Positions 52,313 to 62,265 of a DNA stretch of 64,000 nucleotides are shown piece by piece. This DNA comes from Agreia sp. PsM10 (lineage in GTDB: Bacteria > Actinomycetota > Actinomycetes > Actinomycetales > Microbacteriaceae). The DNA lies in assembly GCF_030433855.1 (NCBI RefSeq), contig NZ_JARUXC010000019.1, positions 1 through 64,000 of the forward strand, written 5' to 3'. The position numbers and the translations under genes are program-made. Within the stretch, counting starts at the first letter, position 1. Every line of letters starts with the position of its first letter. The notes beneath the pieces are model-generated. The model saw only the letters and a list, made by a program, of their open reading frames with translations, had not been told where the DNA came from and did no database searches.

Positions 52313-53845
52313 ATGCGCACACAGTGGATGGCCGCCCTCGTCGGAGTGCTGTCTGCCCTCGTCGTGCTGGCCGTGGCCGAGGTCGTGGCCGTCTTCGTCT
52401 CCGCCTCCTCATCGCCTTTCTTCGCGGTCGGCCAGCTCGCCATCGACCTGGCACCCGGCTGGCTGAAAGAGACGATGATCGGCCTCTTCGGCACCGGCGA
52501 CAAGATCGCCCTCTTCGTGATCCTCGGCATCGTGGTGGTGGCGTTCGCCGCGCTCGCGGGGGTCATCGAGCGCCGCCGAAAGCCCCTCGGAGTCGCCGTG
52601 CTGGTGCTGTTCTCGGCCATCGCGGTCGTGGCGGTGCAGACCCGGCCCGAGGCCAGCGCCCTCTGGGCCTTCCCGACCGTGCTGGGAATGATCGCCGGAG
52701 TACTGGTGCTGCGTTCGGGCATCGGGCGGCTCGGGGCCTGGGTCGACGCGCCGGCGAGTGCCTCCGCGGGAATGCGCAGGCGGCAATTCCTCACCTTCGC
52801 AGGGGTCACGGGTGCGGTCGCGGTCATCGCCGCCGTCGGCGCCCGCGCGATGAACGCCAGCACAGCGGCGGTCACCGCCATCCGGCAGGCGATCACCCTG
52901 CCCGCCCCGGCGACGGCGGCGCCGGCGATCCCCGCAGGAACGAGCCTCGACGTCGAGGGCATCACCACGCTCGTGACCCCGAACGAGCAGTTCTATCGCA
53001 TCGACGTCGCTCTGCAGGTGCCGCAGATCGACCCCGACTCCTGGCAGCTGAAGATCACCGGGCTCGTCGACACCGAGGTGACGATCGGCTACGCCGAGCT
53101 TCTCGCCCTGCCGCTCACCGAGCATGTCACCACGATCGCCTGCGTCTCGAACGAGGTCGGGGGAGGCCTGATCGGCAATGCGACCTGGCTCGGCTACCCG
53201 ATCCGCGAACTCCTCGCCAAGGCCGGGCCGCAGGCGGGGGCCGACATGGTGCTGTCGTCGGGACCCGACGGATTCAGTGCCGGCACGCCGATCGAGGCCC
53301 TCACCGACCCGGACCGCGAGGCGCTTCTGGCCGTGGGCATGAACGGCGAGCCGCTGCCCACCGAACACGGCTTCCCGGCCCGGATGATCGTGCCCGGCCT
53401 CTTCGGCTACGTGTCTGCCACCAAATGGGTCACCGAGATGCGGGTCACGCGCTTCGCCGACGCCCAGGGGTATTGGACTCCGCGCGGCTGGGACGCGCTC
53501 GGGCCCGTGGTGACCGAGTCGAGGATCGACGTTCCGCTGTCGGGCCAGACCGTCGCATCCGGAACCGTCGCGATCGCGGGCGTCGCCTGGGCACCGCACA
53601 CCGGCATCGCCGGGGTCGAGGTGCGCATCGACGACGGGGCCTGGCAGCCCGCGACCCTGGCCGCGCCGATCTCCGACGACACCTGGGTGCAGTGGGTGCT
53701 GCAGTGGCCGGCGACCTCCGGCTCGCACACGATCGCCGTGCGGGCGACTGACAAGTCGGGGTACACGCAGACACAGCAGGAGGCACCGCCCGCCCCCAGC
53801 GGCGCGACCGGATGGGACACGATCACGGTCACCGTCGAGGGCTGA
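52313..53845 (+). CDS. Membrane molybdopterin oxidoreductase, sulfite oxidase family
   Basis: 510 residues. Five hydrophobic segments (to about residue 180, the last resembling a Tat-like RRQFLTFAGVTGAVAV) anchor an extracellular molybdenum domain. The conserved cysteine is in TTIACVSNEVGGGLIGN (about residue 277), and HGFPARMIVPGLFGYVSATKWV and the tail YWTPRGWDALGPV are family motifs. An Ig-like dimerisation domain ends the protein. It may oxidise sulfite or reduce another oxyanion, with electrons passed to or from the membrane. The gene is divergent from the kinase gene with 75 bp between starts. Confidence 0.85.
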   Translation: MRTQWMAALVGVLSALVVLAVAEVVAVFVSASSSPFFAVGQLAIDLAPGWLKETMIGLFGTGDKIALFVILGIVVVAFAALAGVIERRRKPLGVAVLVLFSAIAVVAVQTRPEASALWAFPTVLGMIAGVLVLRSGIGRLGAWVDAPASASAGMRRRQFLTFAGVTGAVAVIAAVGARAMNASTAAVTAIRQAITLPAPATAAPAIPAGTSLDVEGITTLVTPNEQFYRIDVALQVPQIDPDSWQLKITGLVDTEVTIGYAELLALPLTEHVTTIACVSNEVGGGLIGNATWLGYPIRELLAKAGPQAGADMVLSSGPDGFSAGTPIEALTDPDREALLAVGMNGEPLPTEHGFPARMIVPGLFGYVSATKWVTEMRVTRFADAQGYWTPRGWDALGPVVTESRIDVPLSGQTVASGTVAIAGVAWAPHTGIAGVEVRIDDGAWQPATLAAPISDDTWVQWVLQWPATSGSHTIAVRATDKSGYTQTQQEAPPAPSGATGWDTITVTVEG

Positions 53846-53880
53846 TCCCCTCGCGTGCGGCGCGGCCCGTGTCGGGCAGG

Positions 53881-53886
53881 TAGCCT
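53881..53886 (+). promoter_or_regulatory. -10 element for the HSP90-like operon
   Basis: TAGCCT predicts a start near 53893, hence a leader of 12 nt to GTG 53905 or 27 nt to TTG 53920. Confidence 0.5.
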
Positions 53887-53919
53887 GAACGACGGAAAAA
53901 GATCGTGAGGGAGAGTCGT

Positions 53920-55800
53920 TTGCCGCGAACAGAAAGCCTCGATCCGGGTGCGCCGCAGCCTTTTCAGGTCGATCTCCGCGGTGTCGTCGATCTTCTCTCG
54001 AGGCATATCTACTCGAGTCCGCAGGTGTTTCTGCGTGAGCTGATGCAGAACGGGCGCGACGCCGTCATCGCCAGGCGACAGCAGGTCGCCGAGCCCATAG
54101 CCGGTGGCGGCGGAATCTGGATCACCCCCTTCGGCGGCGAGGGAACGGAGTTCGTCTTCCGCGACGAGGGAATCGGACTGACGCTCACCGATGTGGGGGA
54201 GCTGCTCGCCACCGTCGGCCGGTCGTCGAAGCGGGATCTGTTCGATCTTCCGCGCACCGACTACCTCGGCCAGTTCGGGATCGGACTGCTCAGCTGCTTC
54301 ATGGTGGCCGACCGCATCGTGATCCGGTCGCGTCCGGCGGCGGGAGGGGCCGGTGTCGAATGGATCGGCGCCACCGACGGAACGTACACGGCACGCGAAC
54401 TCGACGAGCGCGAGACCGCCGCACTGGCGATCGGCACCGAGGTTCGCCTGATCCCCCTGCCCGGCATGGCCGAGCTGCTGTCGAGCGCGTCGATCGTCCC
54501 CCTCGCAACCCGCTTCGGAGAGTTCCTCGATCTGCCCGTGCACATCACTCTGCCGCGCGGAGGCGAGGAGACCATCAATCGCGATGCCGTCTTCCTGCAC
54601 TCGAGCACCGAGCCGTCGGCGCAGCTAATCGCCTACGGAGCCGAGCTGCTCGGAGCGACCCCCTTCGACGTCATCCCGCTCGTCGTTCCCGGCACGGCAA
54701 CGCGGGGAACGGCCTTCGTGCTTCCCTACGCGCCGCCGCCCGGCTCCCGCCAGTCGACCCGCGTCTACCTCGGCCGGATGCTTCTCGGTGAACGCATCGA
54801 CGAGCTGCTGCCCGACTGGGCCTTCTTCGTTCGTGCCGTGATCGACACCGAAGGCCTGCAGCCCACTGCATCGCGCGAGCAGCTGGTCGAGAACGAGGCG
54901 CTCGAGTACACCCGGGCGGAACTCGGTTCGGCGCTTCGCCGATGGATTCTGCAGAAGGCGCTGGCCGAGCCCCACCGGCTCGCCGAGTTCGTGGCCATCC
55001 ATCACGTCGCACTCAAGTCGCTCGTCGTGCACGACGACGAACTCGCGGGTGTGCTGGCCCGCTGGCTCTCGGTCGAGACCTCGGCGGGCCCGATGACGCT
55101 CGACGCCGTCATGCAGCGCTCGGCGCACGTGCGTTACGCCGAGACCGTCGACGAGTTCAGGCAGGTCGCGGCCTTCGCAGACCGATCATCGCCCATCGTG
55201 AACGGCGGATACATCTACGACGCGGAGATCGTGCGTCGGCTGCCCGACATCGTCGCCGGGGTCACTGTCGAACGCGTCACCGTGCTCGGAGAACTCGACA
55301 ACCTCGACTCGCCGCCCATGGCGGACCGAGCCATCGCCCACACCCTCGAGGAGCGCGCCACGGCGGCGCTGCTCGACGTGTCGTGCGACGTCGACGTGCG
55401 GAGCTTCGAGCCGGCCGACCTTCCGGCGCTCGCGGTCGCCGACCCCGATGCCCTGCGATCGATCGGCCGTGCCGCGTCGCAGAAGGCCGCGCCCCCGCTG
55501 TGGGGTTCTGTGCTCGGTCGCGTCGACAAGGCGGCGGCCGCACGGCGCGGCGACGAGTCATCCTCCCGCCTGAGGCTCTGCCTCAACTGGAACAACCCCC
55601 TGGTGCGCACCCTCGCGGCCACCCACGACGACGCCGTCTTCAGCCGGAGCATCCAGCTCGTCTACGTTCAGGCCCTGCTCGCCGGCCACCGGCCGCTGCA
55701 GACCACCGACCGCCGGATGCTCACCTCGGCCCTGTCGGACCTGGTGCACCTCAGCGTCGGCCTGCCCGCCTCCCCCTCTCGAGAAAGCGACGAGTCCTAG
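53920..55800 (+). CDS. HSP90-like GHKL ATPase
   Basis: 626 residues from the TTG, which has AGGGAG 6 nt upstream; GTG 53905 is the alternative. The N-terminal ATP site is intact in outline: VFLRELMQNGRDAV (Glu40, Asn44, Asp47), FRDEGIGLT, LATVGRSSKRD and YLGQFGIGLLSCFMVAD. The middle domain has VDTEGLQPTASREQL-like sequence. It is clearly HSP90-related but diverged from HtpG. The stop is followed at once by the ATG of a large TPR protein, so the two form one operon, a pairing that recalls eukaryotic HSP90 with TPR co-chaperones; here it may be a client or assembly system of unknown target. Confidence 0.88.
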   Translation: MPRTESLDPGAPQPFQVDLRGVVDLLSRHIYSSPQVFLRELMQNGRDAVIARRQQVAEPIAGGGGIWITPFGGEGTEFVFRDEGIGLTLTDVGELLATVGRSSKRDLFDLPRTDYLGQFGIGLLSCFMVADRIVIRSRPAAGGAGVEWIGATDGTYTARELDERETAALAIGTEVRLIPLPGMAELLSSASIVPLATRFGEFLDLPVHITLPRGGEETINRDAVFLHSSTEPSAQLIAYGAELLGATPFDVIPLVVPGTATRGTAFVLPYAPPPGSRQSTRVYLGRMLLGERIDELLPDWAFFVRAVIDTEGLQPTASREQLVENEALEYTRAELGSALRRWILQKALAEPHRLAEFVAIHHVALKSLVVHDDELAGVLARWLSVETSAGPMTLDAVMQRSAHVRYAETVDEFRQVAAFADRSSPIVNGGYIYDAEIVRRLPDIVAGVTVERVTVLGELDNLDSPPMADRAIAHTLEERATAALLDVSCDVDVRSFEPADLPALAVADPDALRSIGRAASQKAAPPLWGSVLGRVDKAAAARRGDESSSRLRLCLNWNNPLVRTLAATHDDAVFSRSIQLVYVQALLAGHRPLQTTDRRMLTSALSDLVHLSVGLPASPSRESDES

Positions 55801-58632
55801 ATGTCACGCAGCACGATCCTGGATTTGTTCACGCAGATCGACGCCTTGCCCTTCGGCGCGGCCGAGCGGTCGCTCATCGACCAGGCCATCGCCGCGGCCG
55901 ATGAGGAGGGCGAAGACGCACTCGCCTATGAGGCCCGACTCAGGCTCACCGCGTCGGCCAAGATGACAGGCGACACCGACGCCATGCTCGCCTCGTTCGG
56001 CTGGTGCCTCGGTAGACACGACAGCGACCCGGCCCGTTTTCCGTTGAAGGTCGGCGAGCTCGATCTGCTGTGGCAGTTCAAGTGGATGGCGGGCACGCTC
56101 GGCGCGTCGCCCGTGTTTCCGCGCGCCGAGATCGAGGCCGTGCTCGACGAGATGGAGACGCGGTACCGCAGGGCCGGAGTCGGCCTGAGCGGTGTGCTCC
56201 AGGCGCGCTTCGACGACGCGGTCGACAACCTGAGCGAAGCAGAGGCGGAGACTGCACGGGCTGCGCTTCGCCGCGAACCGCGCGACGAGTACAGCCACTG
56301 CGACGCCTGCGTGCGAAGCGAAGACGCCGCCTACCTCGCGTCGGTGGGGCGGGAGGCGGAGGCGATCGAGCGCTTCGACGAGATCGTCGAACAGAATCTG
56401 AGCTGCGGCGAGGAGCCGGAGACCGCACTGGGCCGTGGACTTCTCTCATGGCTGCGCGCCGGCGAACTCGAGACCGCGAAGGCCGCCCATCTGCGCAGCT
56501 ACCGGCTGGCGCGGTCGAATTCCGACAACATCGGCATCATCGCGAACCACCTCGTCTTCTGCGCGGTGACCGGCAATGCGGCTCGAGGTCTGAGCCTGCT
56601 CGAGCGCCACATCGGCTGGCTCGCCCACGACTCGCTCAATGCCCGCGCGCATTTCGCGGCGCTGCGCTCGTTCGGCGTCCTGCTCGATGCGGTCGTTCGA
56701 AGCGGCCACGGCGACGCCGCGGTGCGCGTTGCGGGGGCGCCGGCGCTCGAGCCGTTCTTCGGGCCGCACGAGGGGGAGTGGAGCGCCGCCGAGCTGGCCG
56801 CCGCCTCCTGGCTGGCCGCCGAACGCCTGGCCCACGCTTTCGACGAGCGCAACGGCAACGACCGGCACGCGAGGCTCGTCGAGCAGTCCCGTGCCCTCGC
56901 CGACGAGCACTACGACCTGCCGCTGCAGGGAGAGGGCTTCCTCCCCACCATCCCGTCGGCGACCGAGGCCGACCCGGTGGATGCCGCGGGCTGGCTCGTG
57001 CGCGCCCGCGAGCTGATGGGCACGGGCGCCTACGGCGACTCCGTGACCGCCGCCAGGCGTGGTCTCGAGGCCGGCCGCCTCGAGGACGTGCCTCTCGACC
57101 GGAGCCCGGCCGGGCGCATCCGGTCGCTGCTCTACGCCGTGCTGATTCAGGCTCTCATCGCGGCCGGAGACACCGACGAGGCGGCGGCCCGACAGATCGA
57201 TCGCATCGCCGTGCTGCGAGACATGGGCTGCGACGACCAGGCCGACATCGAGGTCGTGCTCGGCCTCATCATGCTCGGCACGGCCGTCGACGACGACGTG
57301 CACGTTCTCGAGATGACCCTTCAGGCGGCGGATGCGCGGGGTGCCGACGGCGAGACCCGCGCCGACCTCGCGCTCACGCTCGGCTCGGTGCACCTGCAGG
57401 AGGGGCGCGCCGAAGAGGCCCTCGTTCTCTTCCGCCGGGCGTTGGAGCTGCTCGACGAGTCGCCCGACAGCCCCATGTGGATCTCGGCACTGATGTTTCT
57501 GTCGCACGCGCTCGCGCGAACCGACGAGCTGGCCGAGGCCGTCGCGACGCTGGATCGCCTTCTCGAGCTCGACCTCGATCGAGCGTTCCGCGCGACCGCT
57601 CATCATCTTCTGGCCCAGCTCGCCGGCGCGGAGGGCGAACTCGAGCCCGGTCTGGCGGCTGCCGACGCGGCCCTGGCCCTGTGGACCCGGCTCGGTCACC
57701 GCTCCGGCATGGTCGACTCCGCTGTTCTCAGCGCGTCGCTGCTGCGCGACGCGGGCCGCCTCGACGAGGCTGTGACCCGGTGGCGCCTCGCCGTGCGCGA
57801 GGCCGAACTGGCCGAGAGGCCGGATGTCGACGGGCTGCGCTACGGCCTGGGTCGGCTGCTCGTGCAGGCCGGCCAGCCAGAGGCGGCGGCCGAGGTTCTC
57901 GACGACGTGTATTCCTCCGAGGTCTCGTCGGATGCTGCGCCGGGCGCCCGTGCCGAGACGCTGTTCTGGCTGGGCCAGGCGCATCGGCAGTCCGGCGACG
58001 GGTCGTCGGCCTACGGTGCCTGGAGCCGTGCGATCGAGCTCTACGCCGAGGCCGAGGACCCCATCGGTGCGACGCACGCGGGTATCGCGCTCGGCGGACT
58101 CCTGCTGGCCTACGAAGACGAGCAGTCGGTCCCGGTGCTCGAGGAGGCTCTGGCCTCGGCCCGCGGTACCGACGAACTGCAGCTGCTCGTCGAGGCCCTG
58201 CACTCGCTGGGCCGCGCACGCTGCAGCTTCGGAGACCCGGCCGGGCTCGCCGAGCTCGACGAGGTCCTGGCCATCGCGCAAGCGGAGGAGGCGGAGTGGC
58301 TCGCCGCCGACGTCAGCGACTCGAAGGCGCGGGCGCTGCAGCAGCTGGACCGTCTCGCCGAGGCCGTGCCCGTGGCGCTCGCGGCGGCCGACGGCTATTC
58401 GGCATCCGGCGATGAGGTGGCCGCGGGCCTTGCCGAACTGCTCGCCGCGCGCATGCTCGTCGCGCAGCAGAACGCCGAGGCGGCCGTGACGATCTACCGG
58501 GGCGCCCTCGAGCGCCTCGGCGACGTTCCGCAGGCTCGCGTCGCCGCAGCGCTCGAGTTGGGAGACGCCCTCGAGCAGCTGGGTCGGCACGCCGAGGCGG
58601 CGGAGGTCCGCGCCACCGTCGACGCGAGCTGA
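55801..58632 (+). CDS. Large tetratricopeptide-repeat protein, partner of the HSP90-like ATPase
   Basis: 943 residues, almost wholly helical repeats with TPR spacing, such as VHLQEGRAEEALVLFRRALEL, LLVQAGQPEAAAEVLDDVY, FWLGQAHRQSGDGSSAYGAW and GDALEQLGRHAEAAEVRATV. There is no membrane helix or catalytic motif. A short Cys pair (EYSHCDACVRS) is near residue 160. The ATG begins directly after the HSP90-like stop. Function is unknown; the context suggests client recruitment or scaffold. It converges on the YhgE/Pip gene (2-bp gap). Confidence 0.82.
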   Translation: MSRSTILDLFTQIDALPFGAAERSLIDQAIAAADEEGEDALAYEARLRLTASAKMTGDTDAMLASFGWCLGRHDSDPARFPLKVGELDLLWQFKWMAGTLGASPVFPRAEIEAVLDEMETRYRRAGVGLSGVLQARFDDAVDNLSEAEAETARAALRREPRDEYSHCDACVRSEDAAYLASVGREAEAIERFDEIVEQNLSCGEEPETALGRGLLSWLRAGELETAKAAHLRSYRLARSNSDNIGIIANHLVFCAVTGNAARGLSLLERHIGWLAHDSLNARAHFAALRSFGVLLDAVVRSGHGDAAVRVAGAPALEPFFGPHEGEWSAAELAAASWLAAERLAHAFDERNGNDRHARLVEQSRALADEHYDLPLQGEGFLPTIPSATEADPVDAAGWLVRARELMGTGAYGDSVTAARRGLEAGRLEDVPLDRSPAGRIRSLLYAVLIQALIAAGDTDEAAARQIDRIAVLRDMGCDDQADIEVVLGLIMLGTAVDDDVHVLEMTLQAADARGADGETRADLALTLGSVHLQEGRAEEALVLFRRALELLDESPDSPMWISALMFLSHALARTDELAEAVATLDRLLELDLDRAFRATAHHLLAQLAGAEGELEPGLAAADAALALWTRLGHRSGMVDSAVLSASLLRDAGRLDEAVTRWRLAVREAELAERPDVDGLRYGLGRLLVQAGQPEAAAEVLDDVYSSEVSSDAAPGARAETLFWLGQAHRQSGDGSSAYGAWSRAIELYAEAEDPIGATHAGIALGGLLLAYEDEQSVPVLEEALASARGTDELQLLVEALHSLGRARCSFGDPAGLAELDEVLAIAQAEEAEWLAADVSDSKARALQQLDRLAEAVPVALAAADGYSASGDEVAAGLAELLAARMLVAQQNAEAAVTIYRGALERLGDVPQARVAAALELGDALEQLGRHAEAAEVRATVDAS

Positions 58633-58634
58633 CG

Positions 58635-60797
58635 TCATCCGATCAGTGAGGGGCGCAGGTCTCTCAGGGTGCGCGTTCTCGTCATGCGACGCGCGCCCAG
58701 CCACGAGAGCGCGAGCGCACCGAGAAGGAACGCGAGCAGCACGGCCACGTCGGCCCAGGCCAGCGCGAGGTTGCCGCCGTACATGAGCTGCCGGATTCCG
58801 TCGACCGCGTATCCCATGGGCAGTGCGTGGTGCAGCGCGGCGAGCGGGCCGGGCAGCGTCTGCCACGGGAACGTTCCGCCGGCGGTCACGAGCTGCAGCA
58901 CCATCAGCACCAGCCCGAGGAACTGCCCGACGCTGCCGAGCCAGACATTGAGCGCGAGGATGATGGCGGCGTAGGTCATCGAGGTCACGATCATGAATCC
59001 GAGCATGCCCAGGGGGTTCGCGACCGAGTAGCCGAGGGCCAGCGTCACGATGCCGAACACGGCGATCATCTGCACGGCGCCGAGGATGCCGGGCGTCATC
59101 AGGCCTGCCGCGGTCACCCGCACGGGCTTGCGGAGGGCGGTGAGCGCGCGCTTCGACAGCGGCTTGATGATGAGGAAGAGGGCGTAGATGCCGATCCACG
59201 CGGCGAGGCTGATGAAGAACGGCGCCATCCCCGCGCCGTAGGTGCTGGCCTTCGTCACGGCGCTCGTGTCGATCGCGGCCGGGTCGGAGATGATCGACGC
59301 GCTCTTCTCGCGCTCGGCGGCCGTCTCGATGGGCAGCTTGCCGAGGCCCTCGGTGAGTCCGGTCGCCAGCTTGTGCGCCCCGTCGTCGAGCTTCAGGATG
59401 CCGGTCTGCAGATCGGCGGCCCCGGTTGCGAGGGCGGGCGTTCCGTCGGCGAGTGCGGTGGCGCCGTCGGACAGCTGCTGGGTTCCTGCCGCGAGCGTGG
59501 ATGCGCCGGACGCGAGTGTCGGGGTCTGAGCCGCGAGGGCGGCGTTGCCGTCTGCCACCTGTTGCGTACCCGATTGGATCTGCGAGGCCGCCGCCGCGGC
59601 CTGATTCACTCCATCGGTGAGAGCCGGGGCCGCAGCCGCCAGCTGGGCAGTGCCGGCTGCGACTTGAGCGCTGCCGGCGGCGAGGTCGCCCAATTGGAGG
59701 TTCAGCGCTGTCGCCTCGTCGTTGGCCGCGATGACCTTGTCGCCCAGCGGGTCGAGTTCGGCGAGCACGGCGTCGATCTGGTCCTGGGTGAACCCGTCGT
59801 TCGTCATGGTCTCCTGGATCTGGGCGCGGATCTCGGGGACCTTGTCGGCGGCCTCCTGTGCGGCTGCGGCAATGGGAGCTGCCGCGGTCGAGAGAGCAGC
59901 GTTTCCGTCAGAAACCTTCTGGGCCCCGGCGGCGAGGACGGCCGTGTCCTGGGGAAGGGTGGCTACGTTCGTCTGAAGAGTGGTGAGCCCGGCGAGGAGT
60001 TGGATCATGCCCGCATTCGTCGTTCCGGCACCGGCGGAGAGTTTCTGGGCGGCATCATCGACCGCGGCCGCACCGTCGGCCAGGGTTCCCGCGCCCGTGT
60101 TGACCTCGGTCGCGCCCGTCGCGAGCTGCTGGGCCCCGTCGTTGACGGTCGCCGCTCCCGCGCTCAGGGTCGCCGCGCCATTCGCCGCGGTGGTCGTTCC
60201 GTCGGCCAGCTGGTTCGCGCCGTCGATGGCGGTCTCGAGGCTCGTGCCCACGTCGGCGAAGCCGTCGAGGAACTGCAGCGCGGCCTCCTTGCCGACCTTC
60301 TCGGCGATCGAGGAGCGCACCTTCTCGGCGACGTTCCCGGCGATGGTGGTGGCCAGGAAGCTGTTCGTGTCGTTCGTGGTGAGCTCGACCGAGGCCTGCT
60401 TCGGCGACGCCGTGATGGGCGAGGTGAGGTCGGTCGAGAAGTCCTTTCCCAGGGTGAGCACGAAGTCGAAGGTGCCGTCGCTGACGCCCGTCTTCGCCTC
60501 GGCCGCGGTGGCTTCGATCCACTTGACGCTGTTGTCCTTCAGCAACTCGTCGCGCACTTCGTCGCCGTAGTTCACGGTCGAGGTCGTTCCGTCGGAGTCG
60601 GTCTGCGTGGCTCCGGTGTCCTCCACGACGAGGCCCACGGGCACGTCTTTGAGGTTGCCGTAGGGGTCGTTGTTTCCCCAGAGGTAGAGCCCCGCGTAGA
60701 TGATGGGAACGCACATGAGCGCGACGAGCGCCAGGATTCCCATCTTCGATGAGGTGAGTCGGCGCAGTTCTGCGCGGACGAGCGTGACGATGGTCAT
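58635..60797 (-). CDS. YhgE/Pip-type membrane protein with coiled-coil heptad region
   Basis: 720 residues. One N-terminal helix (MGILALVALMCVPIIYAGLYLW), an extracellular alpha/beta segment (GLVVEDTGAT, FDFVLTLGKDFSTDL) and a 300-residue coiled region made of LxxGAxxLxxG repeats (GAQQLATGATEVNTGAGTLA). It ends in about six helices (FFISLAAWIGIYALFLIIKPL onwards). YhgE/Pip proteins include a lactococcal phage-infection protein and ESX-linked exporters such as EsaA-like subunits. It is the last gene of a TetR/pseudo-ABC/YhgE operon, with an ATGA overlap at 60794-60797. Confidence 0.87.
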   Translation of the reverse strand: MTIVTLVRAELRRLTSSKMGILALVALMCVPIIYAGLYLWGNNDPYGNLKDVPVGLVVEDTGATQTDSDGTTSTVNYGDEVRDELLKDNSVKWIEATAAEAKTGVSDGTFDFVLTLGKDFSTDLTSPITASPKQASVELTTNDTNSFLATTIAGNVAEKVRSSIAEKVGKEAALQFLDGFADVGTSLETAIDGANQLADGTTTAANGAATLSAGAATVNDGAQQLATGATEVNTGAGTLADGAAAVDDAAQKLSAGAGTTNAGMIQLLAGLTTLQTNVATLPQDTAVLAAGAQKVSDGNAALSTAAAPIAAAAQEAADKVPEIRAQIQETMTNDGFTQDQIDAVLAELDPLGDKVIAANDEATALNLQLGDLAAGSAQVAAGTAQLAAAAPALTDGVNQAAAAASQIQSGTQQVADGNAALAAQTPTLASGASTLAAGTQQLSDGATALADGTPALATGAADLQTGILKLDDGAHKLATGLTEGLGKLPIETAAEREKSASIISDPAAIDTSAVTKASTYGAGMAPFFISLAAWIGIYALFLIIKPLSKRALTALRKPVRVTAAGLMTPGILGAVQMIAVFGIVTLALGYSVANPLGMLGFMIVTSMTYAAIILALNVWLGSVGQFLGLVLMVLQLVTAGGTFPWQTLPGPLAALHHALPMGYAVDGIRQLMYGGNLALAWADVAVLLAFLLGALALSWLGARRMTRTRTLRDLRPSLIG

Positions 60798-61570
60798 TTC
60801 GTGTCTTCTTCTTCTGCTGGTGCAGGGATGTCGAGCTCGACGGGGTCCGGCTCGGGTTCAGTATCGGGTTCCAGCTCGAGCTCGGGCTCGGCTTCGGCTT
60901 CTGGCTCGGCTTCCGGCGAGGCGTCTTCGGGTTCGGGAGGCAGCACGTGCTTCGGCGCCACCGTGGGCTCCGGCTCGGCGAGGGCGGCATCGAGCAGCGC
61001 CACCGACGCGGCTCCCGCGATCACGAGAACGGCGTAGCCGCGCTCGGCGAGACCCTCGGCGACGGGATACCACTCGAGCGGGTCGCCGCCGTGCCGGTCG
61101 GGCGAGGTGAGCACGAGCGCGTCGACGTCCTCCCTCATTGCTGCGAGCTCGGCGAGAACGTGCAGCCGCACGGTCACGGGAACGTGCTCGATGGGGGTGC
61201 GGGCGAAGTCGCGCGCACCCAGCGTGTCGAGCGTGGAGAGGACGGCCTTCGACGACGAGGGCAGCTCGGCGAACATCAGCTCCTCCTGCACGATGCCGTC
61301 GAGACGCAGCCCGGCGGCCGGCTCCGAGATGTCGGGCGCATCGACGACGGCGACGGATGCGCGCAGCTCGTCGCCGGTCACCTCGGGGTCGCGGGTCGCC
61401 GAGCCATGCTCAGGGATCATGCGCCCGCTCGCGATCAGCGCGAGCAGCGTCGGCCGCTGGGCGGTCTCCGTCGCCACGAGGGTGACGGAGCCGCTTTCGA
61501 AGCCGACCGTCGTGGGGCGCAGCGCATCCGCCCCCTCGCCCGCGGTCACGTCGACGAGGTCGATTCTCAT
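60794..61570 (-). CDS. Pseudo-ABC ATPase with degenerate nucleotide site and Glu/Pro-rich tail
   Basis: 258 residues. The layout follows an ABC ATPase but the active motifs are lost. The strand VTLVATETAQRPTLLALIASG sits where Walker A GPNGSGKSTLL belongs, with no Gly-rich loop and Arg39-Pro40 for Lys-Ser. ALVLTSPDRHGGDP sits where Walker B LLLDEPTxGLDP belongs, with Thr155 and Ser156 for Asp-Glu. No LSGGQ is present. After about residue 195 comes a tail of Glu-Pro repeats (EAEPEAEAEPELELEP) of about 60 residues. It is coupled by ATGA overlaps to TetR upstream and YhgE/Pip downstream. It may regulate or dock the YhgE protein rather than hydrolyse ATP. Confidence 0.7.
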   Translation of the reverse strand: MRIDLVDVTAGEGADALRPTTVGFESGSVTLVATETAQRPTLLALIASGRMIPEHGSATRDPEVTGDELRASVAVVDAPDISEPAAGLRLDGIVQEELMFAELPSSSKAVLSTLDTLGARDFARTPIEHVPVTVRLHVLAELAAMREDVDALVLTSPDRHGGDPLEWYPVAEGLAERGYAVLVIAGAASVALLDAALAEPEPTVAPKHVLPPEPEDASPEAEPEAEAEPELELEPDTEPEPDPVELDIPAPAEEEDTK

Positions 61571-62259
61571 TCGGTGTCTCCTGCGTGGTGGGATGCGTCG
61601 GGCTGGGCGGCGAGGGTGAGCTCGGGTGACGCGTCGATGAGCTCGGCGGCCTCGCGCCACGACAGCCCGGCGGTGCTGAGAGCGACGAGCATCACCAGAC
61701 GGTGGCCCTCGCCGCGCGAGATGTCGGCGCGAACCGCCTCGTCGAGCACCGACAGCGCGGCACCCTCGATGAGGCGGGCGAGTGTGCCCGGTTCGATATC
61801 GGTTCGCAGCTGTCCGGCCTCGACGCCCTGGCGCACGAGGTCGAGGACCCCTCGGCGCACGGGCTCGAGGCCGTTGCCCACGATCTCGCGGCGCGGGCCG
61901 CGAATGGCGAGCTGGGCGGTGACGCGCACGTCCTCGACCTCGCTCCAGAGCCGCGCGCCGACGAGGGCGAGGGCGATACGCGCATCCGAATGCCGGATGG
62001 GCGCAAGCGCCGCCGTGACCCGGGCGATGCCTCGGTCGTTCAGCTCCGCGACCAGCTCGTCGCGGGTGCTGAAGTGGCCGTAGATGGAGCGGCGCGACAG
62101 GCCGGCGGCCGATGCGATCGTCTCGAGCGACGCATCCGGGTCGTGGTTGAGCTCGGAGATGGCGGCGTCGAGGATCGCGACCCTGTTCTCTGCCGCGTCG
62201 CGCCGGGGTGCGCGGGGCGGCCGGGAGGCGCGGCGGGGGGAGGTGGTGGTGTCGGTCAC
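61567..62259 (-). CDS. TetR-family repressor
   Basis: 230 residues. A basic N-terminal tail (RRASRPPRAPRRD) precedes the helix-turn-helix: RVAILDAAISELNHDPDASLETIASAAGLSRRSIYGHF, then a variable ligand domain ending in LTLAAQPDAS. It probably represses its own operon (pseudo-ABC ATPase and YhgE/Pip) by binding the 30-bp palindrome at 62271-62300. GTG 62259 lies six bases after TAGAAT. The stop overlaps the next ATG as ATGA. Confidence 0.9.
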   Translation of the reverse strand: MTDTTTSPRRASRPPRAPRRDAAENRVAILDAAISELNHDPDASLETIASAAGLSRRSIYGHFSTRDELVAELNDRGIARVTAALAPIRHSDARIALALVGARLWSEVEDVRVTAQLAIRGPRREIVGNGLEPVRRGVLDLVRQGVEAGQLRTDIEPGTLARLIEGAALSVLDEAVRADISRGEGHRLVMLVALSTAGLSWREAAELIDASPELTLAAQPDASHHAGDTE

Positions 62260-62265
62260 TCGATG

